In this document: positions 43,846 to 55,282 of the stretch, piece after piece | How positions within the stretch are numbered: the stretch's first letter is position 1 | How the letters are laid out: the number at the start of each line of letters is the position of its first letter | Assembly: GCA_036925085.1 (NCBI GenBank) | Contig: JAUPFP010000026.1 | Coordinates: 1,220,501 to 1,284,500, forward strand | DNA length: 64,000 nucleotides | Origin: Brachycybe producta | Lineage: Eukaryota; Arthropoda; Diplopoda; Playtdesmida; Andrognathidae | Direction of reading: 5' to 3' | Notes under the pieces: model-generated | Databases searched by the model: none | Seen by the model: the letters and a program-made list of their open reading frames with translations, nothing else | Told to the model about the DNA's origin: nothing | Made by a program: the position numbers and the translations under genes

Positions 43846-44180
43846 ACTGCGTTCCACGAATTCTTGTGTTCCACGAATAAATAAATCGTTGGGGTTCTGT
43901 GAAGGCCTGAAGAATTTTTAATAAATTTTTATTTTTGTACACTATCATAAATTAAAAATGAAATATAAAAAATATTGAAAAATAGATGATGTGATTGGTA
44001 CTTTCACAAATAGGGGTTCCACATAAAAAAATTAGTTTTAGGTTCCATGACTCAAAAAACTTTAAAGGTATTATTCTTAATATGAGCTTTGAGATGAGCA
44101 CTGGCTCAGCTCAGCTAGGCAAGTGTTTAGCTAAGGTGTGCCTCACTTTTTCAACCATTTGAAGAAGTGCATTTATTTCT
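43846..44180. other. AT-rich sequence, nothing recognised
   Basis: No signal. Confidence 0.5.
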
Positions 44181-44184
44181 GGTT

Positions 44185-45195
44185 GCCTAATACCTTGTAC
44201 ACGCATGAGTTAAATGAATTCAAGTTAAATGTGTTTAGGTGAATTATACGGAATCTTGTTAAGGACATGAACCAAATAAAAATTGACTTTATTATTAATA
44301 TTTTAGATTGAAATACTAAAACAATATGTTGTCAATAGTTTATATATTATATTTAAGTATTATCTCAATATTTTGAGATTCTTAACTGAATACATTGAAT
44401 TCCATGTATAATTTGTTTACCCTTCACAGGGCTCTGTAGAACGCGTATAACGTTAAATTATCAGGTATGTACTAGGTATAACAGATTAATATAAAATTAT
44501 TATTTTTTATTTGGGATACTTAAACGTAATACACACCTGACAATTTAAATGCATTTAAAAAATAAACGTGTTCTACAGAGCCCTGTGAATGGCAAACAAA
44601 CAATATATCTAATTCAATTTATTCAGTTAATAATATGAAAACATTGAGTTAATACTGAAATATAATATATAAAGTGTTGAAAAAAATATAGATTTAGTAT
44701 TTCAATTGAAAATATTATATATATTATGCCAGGTCTGTGTGCGTGTGTATCTGTCTGTGATAACGCTGTACAAACCTTGAAGCACGTCGGAATTTATATG
44801 AATTTCAATAAATGAACGGCTTTTTTTTCTCAATGTCAACTATATGCTGCACACTCCCCATCCAAGAACGCCATTGATATTAAATTGGAGAGGGGAAAAG
44901 GTTGGAAAGTGTAGAAGGGGGAGAGAGAGAGAGAGAGAGAGAAACGTGGAGGGAGGAAAAAAGGTGGAGGGTGACTGAAATTGAAATGAAAGGAGTAAAA
45001 AAGGAACAAACGACGCGCATGCGCACAATTGCCTGTGAATTTCCTCCCGTCATTTATGACGGGTTACCCCACTAGTTAAATAATAAAAGTCCATTTTTAT
45101 TTGGCTGATTTCCTTAACTGAATTCCGTATAATTCACCTAAACACCTTTAATTTGAATTCATTTAACTCATATGTGTACAAGATATTAGAAATCA
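44185..45195. repeat. Two family X copies in inverted order
   Basis: 44,185-44,480 is family X in reverse complement; 44,520-45,195 is family X forward, interrupted by HINE 4. The outer ends mirror each other (AATACCTTGTACACGCATGA and TATGTGTACAAGATATTAG). Family X may therefore be the terminal inverted repeat of a larger element. Confidence 0.7.
44716..45075 (+). mobile_element. HINE 4
   Basis: Starts after AATAT with TATATATTATGCCAGGTCTG and GTGTATCTGTCTGTG. It includes CCATCCAAGAACGCCATTGA and ends with the perfect hairpin CCCGTCATTTATGACGGG, TTACCCCACTAG and T. The nested hAT-like MITE is reduced to its last bases (CACAATTGCCTGTG). Flanks match the empty family X copies. Confidence 0.82.
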
Positions 45196-45199
45196 AATA

Positions 45200-45820
45200 T
45201 TAAAATAAACAAATCTGAAGGCGCTCTTTTAGAGACCGGAGCCGGGAGCAAACTATTCCCATTGCTGGTTGTAGCTACGCCACTGAACAAGATTATGCAC
45301 TGTTTTTTTTTTAACTATAGAGGAGATAATTAAGAATCGCAATGTATGCATAATACATGAATGTAACCCAGCTACCAATATATTTAATCAAAATGAAGTC
45401 AGCAATAATCAGAATGTTGAAGATTGCATAGCAACCCACTTTTACCATTAATTTCCTATAATATACTTAAATATGTGACCATTTTATGTTACGCGTGTAT
45501 GCAAAATTGTGCAATATGGTTAGTGTAAATACAGTATAACCAATAAATGCTATCATTGTAACAAAATTATTAAATAGATTAGGTGGGCTAAGTGGAGCAA
45601 TGTTATGGTAACAGAGGGATGTGTATAATCACAAAACTCACAGAATATAGGCTAGAAAGTATGCTTTCTTCTTCGCTTATCAACAATTAGTTTTTGTTTG
45701 TTTGTTCAGTTCTCTAATATATTTTATTTTTATTTTTCTATAATGTTAGGCATCTTGCTGTAAACAAACGCAGGTGTCGGCTACTAATTAAGAGAAAACT
45801 TTTTTTTTCACGACACATAA
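45200..45820. other. AT-rich sequence, nothing recognised
   Basis: No exon or terminal repeat seen. Confidence 0.5.
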
Positions 45821-45826
45821 TATTAA

Positions 45827-46257
45827 AGCGGCAGTCACACTAGGCTGGTTTACAAGCTGCTGGTTGCTGCTGGCTATTAGCAGCAACAGCAAGCAGCAGC
45901 TGCTTTGGGTTCACACTTGTCCAGTCACTGCTGGTAATAGCAGTGCAAGTCATCCAATCACCGTCTTGCAAAAACACAAACTCTAACAACAACCAACCCA
46001 AGCAGTGGAGTTTCAACTACCACTAGTGCCACTACTAGCAACAACAAGTTCACACTAGATGGCAGCAGCAGGAAGGGAGTCACATGACCAGCTGGTAACT
46101 GCTAAAGTTGGACATGTCCAACTTCACCAGCTGCTGTTAAAATCACTAGCCCGCTGGAGAAAGCAGCTGCTAGTAGCAGTTCAGACTATGCTGCTAGAGC
46201 GCTATAATCAGCCAGCAGCAACCAGCAGCTGGGAAACCAGCCTAGTGTGACTGCGGC
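45827..46257. mobile_element. TTAA MITE family F3, copy 1
   Basis: Inverted ends GCAGTCACACTAGGCTGG (left) and CCAGCCTAGTGTGACTGC (right), with rich CAGCAG/GCTGCTGGTT content. The arms are inverted for most of the length, giving a foldback. Flanked by TTAA on the left and a decayed ATAA on the right. A second copy, inverted, is at 51,286-51,716. Confidence 0.8.
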
Positions 46258-46276
46258 ATAAGACTCAATCGATTAA

Positions 46277-47261
46277 GAGGCTAGATCACTTCAAAAAATC
46301 TCCGCAAACAGCGCTAGTATCGTTTTTCTATTGAGCCCATAGACCCAATGTTAAAGAAAAAATTGTTTCTTTTTTAAAATATACACAGTTGCGGCATTGT
46401 TTATTTTTCATATTTAAAGTTGTCCAATATTAAGTTTTCAAAAAGCAATGTGTACCTTAAATATATGCTGATCGATTGATTTAATCGCAAAAAATTGGTA
46501 AGTGCGGTTATATTTTTAAAAACAATTTCAAAGTCGCGAATTTCTAAATCTTATGTTAAACTCCATTGAGTACGCCCAAATAAGAAAAAATAAACATCCA
46601 TTAAAACGCTCGTAAAAATAGGTAAAAATAATTTTAAAAAGCCAGAAATAATCAGCACGTGCGCAAATGTGTTGGCTTCACTGTGGTTTAATTGTGGTTT
46701 TTAACATTATTTTTAGGTAACTTTTACGATCATTATAAAGGATGTTATTTTTTGCTGACAAGCGCGTACTCAATGGAGTTTAACATATATATGAGTTAGA
46801 AATTCGGGATTTTAAAATAGTTTTTTTTTCAAATAGAAAAACACCAATTTTTAGTCGTTATATTACTCGATCAGCATATATTTAAGGTGCACATTGCACT
46901 TTGAAAACTTAGTATTGGACAACTTTAAATACAAAAAAATAAACATATTGCCGCGACTGTGTATTTTAAAAATCAACATTTTTTCTTTAACATGGGGTCT
47001 ATGGGTACGCTTGCCACCTGTGGAGGACAGTCATCCAGCCAGGACCGTCCTCTACGAACGTATTTAATTTTTTACAAAATGTATTGTGTGGAGGACATGT
47101 TTGCCTTCGTGGAGGGACGGTCCTGGCCGGAGGAAATTTCTTCCGAATGGAGGACTGTCCTCCATAGAGTAAAGGCGGCAAGCCTATCTATGGACTTAAT
47201 AGAAAAACGATGCTAGCGCTCGTTGCGGAGATGTTTCGAAGGAATTTTGTGGGTTAGCCTC
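46277..47261. mobile_element. Palindromic TTAA MITE family F1, copy 2
   Basis: TTAA flanks at 46,273-46,276 and 47,262-47,265, with arms AGGCTAGATCACTTC... and ...GTGGGTTAGCCTCT. The centre CAGCACGTGCGCAAATGTGT is intact. A 181-bp MITE interrupts the right arm at 47,006-47,186. Confidence 0.82.
47006..47186. mobile_element. 181-bp MITE nested in F1
   Basis: Flanked by TCTATGGG (46,998-47,005) and TCTATGGA (47,187-47,194), an 8-bp target duplication with one change. Inverted ends read TACGCTTGCCACCTGTGGAG and, from the other side, TAGGCTTGCCGCCTTTACTC. An 8-bp duplication suggests hAT. Confidence 0.75.
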
Positions 47262-47269
47262 TTAAACAT

Positions 47270-47880
47270 AAATGAAATAGATTAATAACAAGTTATACTG
47301 CTATAAACATTTTTTTAAAATACAAAATATAAAAACAAAAAAGGATTGTCACAAAATTTATGCATTTTCCATAAAAAAAAATAATTATGTTAAATTAAGT
47401 TGATTGATTAAGCTGAAGATTTCAGATCAAAACAATGAAGCTAACCTGTCACGTTAAAAGTTTCTCAAGTGCCCCCAACGATAACCCCTTAGCACATAAA
47501 TGTTGTCCACATTGAGATTTTTCATTTAAATTTAGAAGCGTAACACATTAGGAGATAACCTTTGTACCACTCACTTTGGCCGACCGTCAGACTATATTTA
47601 ATTATAAGTCATATAAAAAAAAGATTTCTTACAGCCTTTTGTTAAACATGTCACTGTGTTATCAACATTATTTTCCAGGATAAAACTTAAATGCGACCAT
47701 CACAACTGGTCACATCAATAAACATTACAATATAAAATTAAAAAGGCAATTATTCTCTTTAATAAAATATTGTAATTGAAAAACTTTTTTTAAAAATTGA
47801 AAATTATCATTGTTTTTAAAAAAAAACAATTGAAAAACTTTTTTTAAATTGTAAATTATCATTGTTTTTTTAAAAAAACA
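47270..47880. other. AT-rich sequence, nothing recognised
   Basis: Contains imperfect repeats of AATTGAAAAACTTTTTTTAA near 47,770-47,900. Confidence 0.5.
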
Positions 47881-47882
47881 TA

Positions 47883-48230
47883 ATTGAAAAGCTTTTTTTA
47901 ATCAAAGAAAGAATAAAAAGATTGCAAAGCCAAATGAAATGAGCCATCACTTAAGACAGCAACAGTCACTAATATACTTCATAAGAAGTCTTAAAGGAAC
48001 ACAACACCATTGGGATTGGGGGAGGCTACCTGGTGATCCACTTGGTAGCGGTGAAACATATATAGGTAGCCTCACCAATGGTGTTGTGCAAAACTGACTA
48101 TGCTTTGTTATAGTCTTTTATGACTTCTTATGAAGTGTATTAGTGACTGTTGCTGTCTTAATTGATGGCTCAGTCCATTTGGCTTTGTAATCTTTTTATT
48201 CTTTCTTTGATTGCAAATTCAAGCCAATCA
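47883..48230. repeat. Foldback element
   Basis: Arms of about 113 bp (47,883-47,996 and 48,116-48,230) are inverted copies with GACAGCAACAGTCACTAATA versus its complement. The centre has its own inverted pair, CACAACACCATTGG and CCAATGGTGTTGTG, so one foldback sits inside another. Confidence 0.7.
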
Positions 48231-49370
48231 TTATTTTTTTTAATTGTAAACTATTAATATTTTAAGAAACTTCAATATGATAAATTATGTTATTCATAAA
48301 TGTATAAAATGAATAAAATTAAAAAGACCATTGCCCCAGGATTTTTTTGTTGAAATATCGTCTAGACTTACCCATCCATAGCTAAAATAATTTTGAAAAT
48401 TAAAAATAAGAATTTAAAATTAAAATTAAGAATGAAGTGACTTTTCATGAGTCACCAAACAACGCCATTTAAAATTTCTAAAAACGAAAGTCCCCTAACC
48501 CCCTCAATTTAGTGGCAAATGTTGTCACCTCACATTTCCATAATTCCTTAATGAAATACATGTATTCCTTAGTCATATTAAACTCAACATCACTTTCACG
48601 TTAACTCGAAAGCCATGTGTTAGATGGGATAATTTACATATTAAATTCATAGTACTTTGAAATGAATAGGAAATACATGTATTTTAATAGTGAATTAAAA
48701 GTAATAGGAAATACATGTATTTGAATAGTGAATTAAAAGTAATAGGAAATACATGTATTTGAATAGTGAATTAAAAGTAATGTTAGGTGGCAACACAGGC
48801 AAAAGGCTTAAATATTGATATATCGATATTTTTCGAGTAGAGGAGTATACTTTTTATTGCTTTAGTTCCGATTCATGTTGTTTGTTGGCGCATCTATCTG
48901 AAATTGCAAGTTTCTGCCAAATACCGATTCATTTTGAAGTTTTTTTTAATTAATAAGGTACCTTTTAGAAAATAAACATCATTTTTACAATGAAAAGGCA
49001 AGTCTCTTCATAATTTTAAGTAACATTTTTTTCAACATCCCAATTTTTATTAAAAAATGTGTGGGACAAACTTCATTAATTTGTGCTTATTAATCCATAT
49101 TTTACAGATTATAGTTGAAACCTATACTAATATTATCAATTGTAAATCCAACCCAAAATTTCGCATTTTTTCTCTAATTTTTTAATTTTGAAAGTTGAAA
49201 TTTGTCTTTTAGTGTTTCTCAACAAGACAAACATGATTTTACAATGAATAACCTTGATGTTTTTACTCCATAAATTAAAAGAGAAGAAGCATTTTCTGTG
49301 TGTGAACCAAGCGCTCCGGGATTTAATGATCCCGGGATCCCGAGATTGCAAACCCTAGTCACACACAGTG
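48231..49370. other. Unassigned, with a small 3-copy tandem repeat
   Basis: 48,650-48,780 has three copies of a roughly 42-bp unit containing GGAAATACATGTATTTGAAT. No other feature. Confidence 0.5.
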
Positions 49371-49374
49371 TGGG

Positions 49375-49600
49375 GTTGTCAATGAGTATTATAAATGATG
49401 AGAAATGATGTGGGGCCGTTCGGCCCCAGAATTGGGGTGAGATGTTTTAAGACCGGTTGCCCTGCTTGACGTCAACTACGTAATGCCGGAGAATTTATGA
49501 AAAATAAACACAGAAACCATGCTCCAACTGGGATTCGAATCGCACAAGTGATGATTATAACCATTTGCCAATCGGGGCATCTTAACCAGGTGCTTTTTAA
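49375..49600 (-). mobile_element. tRNA-derived SINE
   Basis: On the minus strand, a tRNA-like head has a pol III box A (TGGTTAAGATG, 49,578-49,588) and box B (GATTCGAATCC, 49,531-49,541), spaced as in a tRNA. The body follows with CAAGCAGGGCAACCGGTC and a hairpin GGGGCCGAACGGCCCC near 49,413-49,428. The tRNA arms do not pair well enough for a functional tRNA. The 3' tail is not clearly defined. Confidence 0.6.
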
Positions 49601-49712
49601 AAATAAAATTTAATTCTGCTGTGTGTGCTATTAGTACTCAGTAAATACTCAGTGACTGAATCAAATTTTCATACTCTAATCACTCGGCCTTGGAGCTTTT
49701 TATTATAAAATA

Positions 49713-50775
49713 CCCTGAGGCAAGTAAGGCCCAGTGTCTAATAAGGCCCATTTAAAAAATCACCTTTACAAGAAGTTGTGCCAGTTTGGGTTTCTATACA
49801 GAAGAAGACCCAATACAACAACTCAGTGGCACAATATTGTCTAGCAATGCCATCTTGTGAGTTTGGCCGAAACCGTTGTGTGAGGTAGTTGTGTCTTAGT
49901 TGTGTTTTAATTGAATTGAATTCATATTTTTTTGTGAAAATAGTTGTAATCAAACCTAGTATGTGGTGGCTAATGAGGCCCAGTTAATTTATTGGTGGGC
50001 CTTATTAAACTGCTATAATTTATAATTTTATTTTTTGATGATTGATTGTAATAGTTACTTATTTTGTTGCTATATATATATATATACCTCTGAAAATGTC
50101 AGAAGGCAAGAAGAAATGTGGTCTTTTAACTGATGAAAGTCTAGAAGCTGCTATGAGAGCTGTATAAAAGAGATAATGTCAATGCCAAATTATGCAGTTG
50201 TAAAGGCAAAACCACGAAGAAAAGCATTAAATTATAAGGTGCCATTAAGTTATAAAGTGGCCAAATAACTTTCCAAAGAAAAGGATTGAAAAGAAAGAGA
50301 AGGCTGCCACTACAAAACAGGAAAAACCCAAAGAAAAATAAAAGAACAGTGTCAAAAGCAGGATAGTTTTGCCATGGATGCAGAGAAGAAAAGGTTGCTG
50401 ATGAGTCAATGCACAGTGTCTTAAATGGTACCATGAAGAGTGTGTTGGTCTCACCAAAGAAGAATGTGACATATTTGTATGCCATTATGTTGATGATCTC
50501 AACGTTCCTATGCAAGAGTGCCAAATAATTGTTTTCTTTTTCAAATATTTAATTTTGTTAATGAGCTTTATTAAACTACCATGGTTTAATAAGGCCTACA
50601 CAAGTCGTTTTTAAAGACTTGGTTAAAATTTAAATTACTCTAAGATTTGTTCTTATTTGTGTTTCTTTAATTAGTAATAAAACAAACTTTAATATATACA
50701 CTGTTGTTTAAATTAATTTTAACAATTCTCTAAATTATTCAATTTGTAATTAACCTGGGCCTTATTTGCCTCCTG
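49713..50775 (+). mobile_element. pogo-like DNA transposon with transposase remnants
   Basis: Flanked by TA (49,711-49,712 and 50,776-50,777). The ends are inverted: CCCTGAGGCAAGTAAGGCCC and CAGGAGGCAAATAAGGCCCA (other strand). The word AATAAGGCC recurs inside near both ends. The transposase is decayed (next entry). Confidence 0.8.
50096..50530 (+). pseudogene. pogo-like transposase pseudogene
   Basis: The start reads MSEGKKKCGLLTDESLEAAM then RAV and a stop at 50,165. TDESLEAAMRAV is the first helix of the Psq-type helix-turn-helix found in pogo and jerky-like transposases. A frame near 50,408-50,490 reads QCLKWYHEECVGLTKEECDI then FVCHY, resembling the cysteine/histidine finger (C..WYH..C.GL...F.C) found at the C-terminus of some of these transposases. 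The DDE core between is deleted. Confidence 0.6.
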
Positions 50776-51285
50776 TACCTTCATTTTTATTTTAATTCAA
50801 TTCAATTAAACTCAAATAACAATAATTGTACAAATAATTGTCTTTCAGGTATAACAAGACATCATTGTTAATTTGAAATCGTCTTAACAAAGAACTACCA
50901 ACATGTAGCCTCTTAACTAACTTTTCTTGCAGTAGTGATGTGCAATAGCCAAATTAAACTGTCGATAGTATTTTACACGACAGATGGATAGTATCGATAG
51001 CCGCTTCAATATCGAATAGTACATCGGATAGTTTTCAACTTTTCCCAATTGGTGAAAATATTTCTTTTACAAAATCTACTGAAAACTGAAAAGCCGTTGT
51101 TTTTGAAGATAAATTCTTGTTGATCTGAAAAATGAAAATAAATGCTTTTTGGGGATTTTGATTGAAAATAATGAAAAGATTTAAACAATCACACCAAATG
51201 ACGCCACATTGTCACATTCACAACCTCTCTTAGCAGTCCATAGTATACTCAATACTCACCAATATCACCATGTACTGCAGTTTAA

Positions 51286-51716
51286 TGGCACAATCACACT
51301 AGGCTATTTTCCCAGCTGCTGGTTGCTGCTGGCTGGTTGTAGCGCTCTAGCAGCACAGTCTGAACTGCTACTAGCAGCTGCTTTCTCCAGCGGGCTAGTA
51401 ATTTTAACAGCGGCTGGTGAAGTTGGACATGTCCAACTTCAGCAGCTACTAGCTAGTCATGTGACTCCCTTCCTGCTGCTGCCATCTAGTGTAAACTTTT
51501 TGTTGCTAGTAGTGGAACTAATGGTAGTTGAAACTCCACTTCTTGGATTGGTTGTTGTTAGAGTTTGTGTTTTTGCAAGACGGTGATTGGATGACTTGCA
51601 CAGCTAATACCAGCAGTGACTGGACAAGTGTGAACCCAAAGCAGCTGCTGCTTGCTGTTGCTGCTAATAGCCAGTGGCAACAAGCGGCTTGTAAACCAGC
51701 TTAGTGTGACTGCGTC
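51286..51716. mobile_element. TTAA MITE family F3, copy 2
   Basis: 431 bp with TTAA on both sides (51,282-51,285 and 51,717-51,720). It is the reverse complement of 45,827-46,257. The frame at 51,209-51,586 is a by-product of its CTG-rich text. Confidence 0.85.
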
Positions 51717-51726
51717 TTAAGTGTGC

Positions 51727-52212
51727 TGTAACACCCTGTATTGCACCTTTAGACCCCAAAGCATCAAGTCACATCCTGGTTCCGGTATAGGCGGATAGAC
51801 ACATCAAGGCCAGGTTCTTTGGATATGGGTGCACCTGAGTAGGTGTACACAGGCCCAAGGTATAAAGGTCCGTGTCTCGATCAACTCGTGGTCCATTCTT
51901 TGATATCGAAACATGAAGTAAACTACTCATTTGATGGTCCAGTGGCTAAGCAACGCCACAGTTGTAACTCTTCTCTGTTCATTGTACCTAACATGATTGT
52001 GTGCAATAAATAAGTAAACTCGACAATCTGCATTTATCTCGCCTGTCTACAATATACTTTCCAGCAAATGCGTTCAAAGGAATATGAGGAGAATGACCCT
52101 GGCACCGTTTGGACTCAAGTTTACATAACACTCACTAAGCTAAAGGTGGTATCCGCCCCAAACTAAGAGAGTTTAAGCTTGAGCCCCATAACAAGAGCTC
52201 TACATTGTTACA
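51727..52212 (+). mobile_element. Solo LTR, gypsy family A'
   Basis: 486 bp, TGTAACACCCTGTATTGC to CTCTACATTGTTACA, with a TATA-like AAGGTATAAAGGTCC near 51,857 and a polyadenylation signal AATAAA near 52,006. Flanks GTGC (51,723-51,726) and GTAC (52,213-52,216) could be a 4-bp duplication with one change. It is the uninterrupted reference for the LTR at 13,858-15,344. Confidence 0.85.
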
Positions 52213-52421
52213 GTACAGACGATGCAAAAAGTGCACATGATGGCACCATCTAACATCCAAGATTCAATATAGGGCCTACATTATTATATGTGATTGTAAG
52301 TTTTTTAAACTATCGATAGTTCGCAAAACTATCGATAGAACTATCGACTATAAGTAGTCGACTAAGTAGTCAACTATCGCGATAGTATTCATACTGCTAT
52401 TGGAACATCACTATCTTGCGG

Positions 52422-53156
52422 GAACTTTTTATCATTTATAAGTTGTCCCAGGCCCAATATTATATGTATTGCAATCTGTCCTCTTACACTTAATCTAATA
52501 TGTAAAATAACGAGATTTATTCTGTCGTGATTTTAATCTCATTATGTAAATCTCTAGAGGATGACTGCCTAAATTAAGTTTAGCCGAATTACAAAATTTG
52601 CCGAGGGCACGGACACTTCATACCATGGACACCACATACCACGGACAACTCATACCACAAACCAGATTGCAACTCGTGATAATTTCCACAAATCAATGCT
52701 ACGTTACTTGTATAACCAATCTATGGGCTTTCGAACTCTCACAACTCTAAATCTAAATTATTCTCTGCGCTTCACCCCTCTTTTTGTAGAAACCAATTAA
52801 TTCACTTGAATGTTTTTTTTCTTCAATTAAAAAGGTCGCAGTATCCAGGGTGATATATTTGAAAATGTTACCCATGTAAACTGGTTGCACATAGACAACT
52901 TTATTGATATTTAATTAAAGCATTAAAGTCAGCATTTTGAAGAAAGCGATGTCATTGGTCACGTTTGCGAAGTGCTTGCAGCGATTTAGGCTAATTTCTT
53001 AAGCAACCCTAGAAAATAATACAGGAATGTATACATCTTTAAGCAGTATAAGGGCAGCTTAGCTGCATCTACCCAAGTAGCAAAACAACGTAACGAATGA
53101 AATCAGAGTATAGTGTATACGAGCATATATTGGATGTTAATTTTCAGCATTTGTTA
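52422..53156. other. AT-rich sequence, nothing recognised
   Basis: A short irregular repeat of ATACCACGGACA-like words is present near 52,620-52,670. No exon seen. Confidence 0.5.
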
Positions 53157-53362
53157 AGAGCCTAGATACACGCCCTCCATCTTGTTGTTTTGAGCAGACG
53201 ACAACGAGACAAATGTGTGTTACTAAAGGGTGTTACTAAACTTGCAAGAAATAGACTCACAATCGTGGAGAAAAAAATTTTCAACACCATTTTTAAATCA
53301 AAAACAATTGCTGCAGCACCTACATTTGGAGAAATTTTGAATTAAACGCGGTATCTAGAGGG
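53157..53362. mobile_element. TTAA MITE family F2, shortened copy
   Basis: TTAAGAGCCTAGATACACGC on the left and GGTATCTAGAGGGTTAA on the right, about 200 bp. The internal words CCATCTTGTTGTTTTGAGCA and CACCTACATTTGGAGAAATT match both arms of the longer copies. Confidence 0.7.
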
Positions 53363-53364
53363 TT

Positions 53365-53890
53365 AAAAGACCGGGACAAATGACCCGGGTCCCACCTGGG
53401 AAAAATAATAGAAATGGGGATCCCAACTCTTAACCATTTCGTAATTTTTTTTAAATCAAAACTTTATAATATAAACTAAATAATCAAACGTTTATAAAAA
53501 CTGTAAATATATTAAACGTTATTAAACTGAAAGTGTTGTTATGGCTAGTTTTGTGGGTCAATTTTAGTGTGTTGTGATGCTCAGTTTGCTGCCCTCTGGG
53601 CATGGCTCCCGAGAACCCCCCCCCCCCCCAGCTATGCCTCTGAAGAGAACTAAAACTACAAAGTAGTAACTTGTAAATAGAAGAGAAGGCTATGTTTCAA
53701 ATTATCGAAGGAATATACGCAACACCCATCGGTAATATCCAAGTATCAATTCTGGCACAACTTTTTAATTTATCCAGTACTTTGTCTCTTGGCACTTATT
53801 CAGGTTTTTTAGGAATATTTTTGGCCGCCACTGTTTCCAGGAAAAAATATTGGTTTCGATACTCCAATTTTAGTACCGATATACTTTATT
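53365..53890. other. Unassigned, with poly-C run
   Basis: A run of 13 C residues lies near 53,618-53,630. No gene or terminal repeat seen. Confidence 0.5.
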
Positions 53891-53899
53891 AGAAAATAT

Positions 53900-54002
53900 A
53901 CAGGCAATTATGCCCAGCATTAGAATTTCTTTTGGCCCCGCCCTTTTAGAAATTGAAAAGGGCGGTGCAAAAGAAATTCTAATGCTGAGCACATTTGCCT
54001 GT
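53900..54002. mobile_element. Stand-alone hAT-like MITE with 8-bp target duplication
   Basis: 103 bp, ACAGGCAATTATGCCCAGCA to TGCTGAGCACATTTGCCTGT, flanked on both sides by the exact repeat GAAAATAT (53,892-53,899 and 54,003-54,010). It defines the ends of the module found nested in HINEs. Confidence 0.92.
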
Positions 54003-54197
54003 GAAAATATCGGCTAGAAATATCGATATATCGGGGGGGGGGGGGGGTATGTGTGGCCACTAGGACGGTCAAAAACAGAATCTGATCAGATTATTTTTAC
54101 TTTTTGTCAAGATTTTCTCAAAAAATTTCCGCATGTGTGTCCCCAGCATTTTAGACACCCAAATTCAAGAATTTTATTTCATTACAAGTACAATTAA

Positions 54198-54947
54198 GCC
54201 TGGAACACACACGTGGAATTCCGCCAAATAAAAAAGAAAATAGAAAAAGGAAAGAAAAAACTCATTTTCTTTTTCTGTATCTCTGTTGAGTCAGGGACAC
54301 ACATGCAAAAGCAGACAACAGAAAACGCACAAGAAACCCAGTGCAACAAAAGAAATTCTGTTCGTTTTCTTTTTCTGTTTGCATGTGATGAACACACATG
54401 CAGAACAGAAATGCGACACGCCATCTATTGTGAAACATTATTCAACATGTGCTCCACAGTTTTGTTTGCTTTGAGTCTACAAAAATGTATTGATGATGTC
54501 ATGCAAGCTACAATCTTATTGGTTCATTTATAACAGAAAGCAGGAAAGAACAGAAAAGATAGAGCAAAGCTCTGTCTCAGGTTCTGTTCTGTTTCTTGCC
54601 CTTGAAAACAGAAGAATTGTCTGTTTTCTTTCACGTTTTCTGCATGTGTGTCCATGGCATTAGACACATAGAAACAGACAAGTAATGAGGAAAGTTGTGC
54701 ACCCTCTATTGAGCAAGAAAAGAAACATATTTATTGCCAAAATGGATTCCAATTTGCTTTTTAGTGATGTCACATGCTTCTATATGATTGGTGGGAATTT
54801 GAACGGAATATTTTGAGAACAGAAAACGTTGAGCTTTGTTCCACTCATTTTTAATGAATTTTCCGTTAACTTTTTATTGAAAATTTTCTCATTTAAATAT
54901 TCTGTTGTGATTTTCTGAGCGGTATTCCACGTGTGTGTTCCAGGCTT
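54198..54947. mobile_element. Inverted-repeat element, 750 bp
   Basis: Ends of about 29 bp are inverted: AAGCCTGGAACACACACGTG and its complement, followed by GAAT.CCGC. Flanks TTAA/TTTA make a TTAA-type target possible. Inside, CACACATGCA words are repeated. No transposase. Confidence 0.75.
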
Positions 54948-54959
54948 TATGAAGGCTCT

Positions 54960-55280
54960 TGTATAAGAATATAATTTTAAGATCAAAACATTTTCTATTG
55001 AATAAATGTATTACATTAATTAGAATTGTCTCTCAAAGGACAAACTGCTCTTGATTTTTTCACTGTAAATGTTTATAGCCAATAGCATTAATTTTCTTGT
55101 AATAAATTGTTCAGGTACTTGAGAGGTTGTTCTAAACAGATGAGATGAAATATCACATGCACTACTTGCACATACCACTGTAGCTCAGCAAATGAGCCTA
55201 CATTCTCGGGTGGCCAAACTTGGAGATACTCAGAGAAACAAACTATTTGTTATGATCGGGGAAAACAACTACGCACATTC
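54960..55280. other. Unassigned sequence
   Basis: No signal. Confidence 0.5.
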
Positions 55281-55282
55281 TA

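Larger units (their letters stand above)
50933..52413. mobile_element. hAT-like element carrying two nested elements
   Basis: Ends TAGTGATGTGCAATAGC and TAGTGATGTTCCAATAGC (other strand) with flanking TCTTGCAG (50,925-50,932) and TCTTGCGG (52,414-52,421), an 8-bp duplication with one change. Sub-terminal regions are rich in ATCGATAG words. Inside sit MITE F3 (51,286-51,716) and a solo LTR (51,727-52,212). The remaining core is about 0.55 kb, with no transposase. Confidence 0.75.

Noticed and set aside
49515..49600. Functional tRNA gene
   Set aside because: Boxes A and B are present but the arms do not form a convincing cloverleaf; a tRNA-derived SINE head fits better.
50141..50524. 127-codon minus frame as a gene
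   Set aside because: Hydrophobic antisense shadow of the lysine-rich pogo transposase remnant.
51209..51586. 125-codon plus frame as a membrane protein
   Set aside because: It lies across MITE F3, whose CTG-rich text yields leucine-rich frames.
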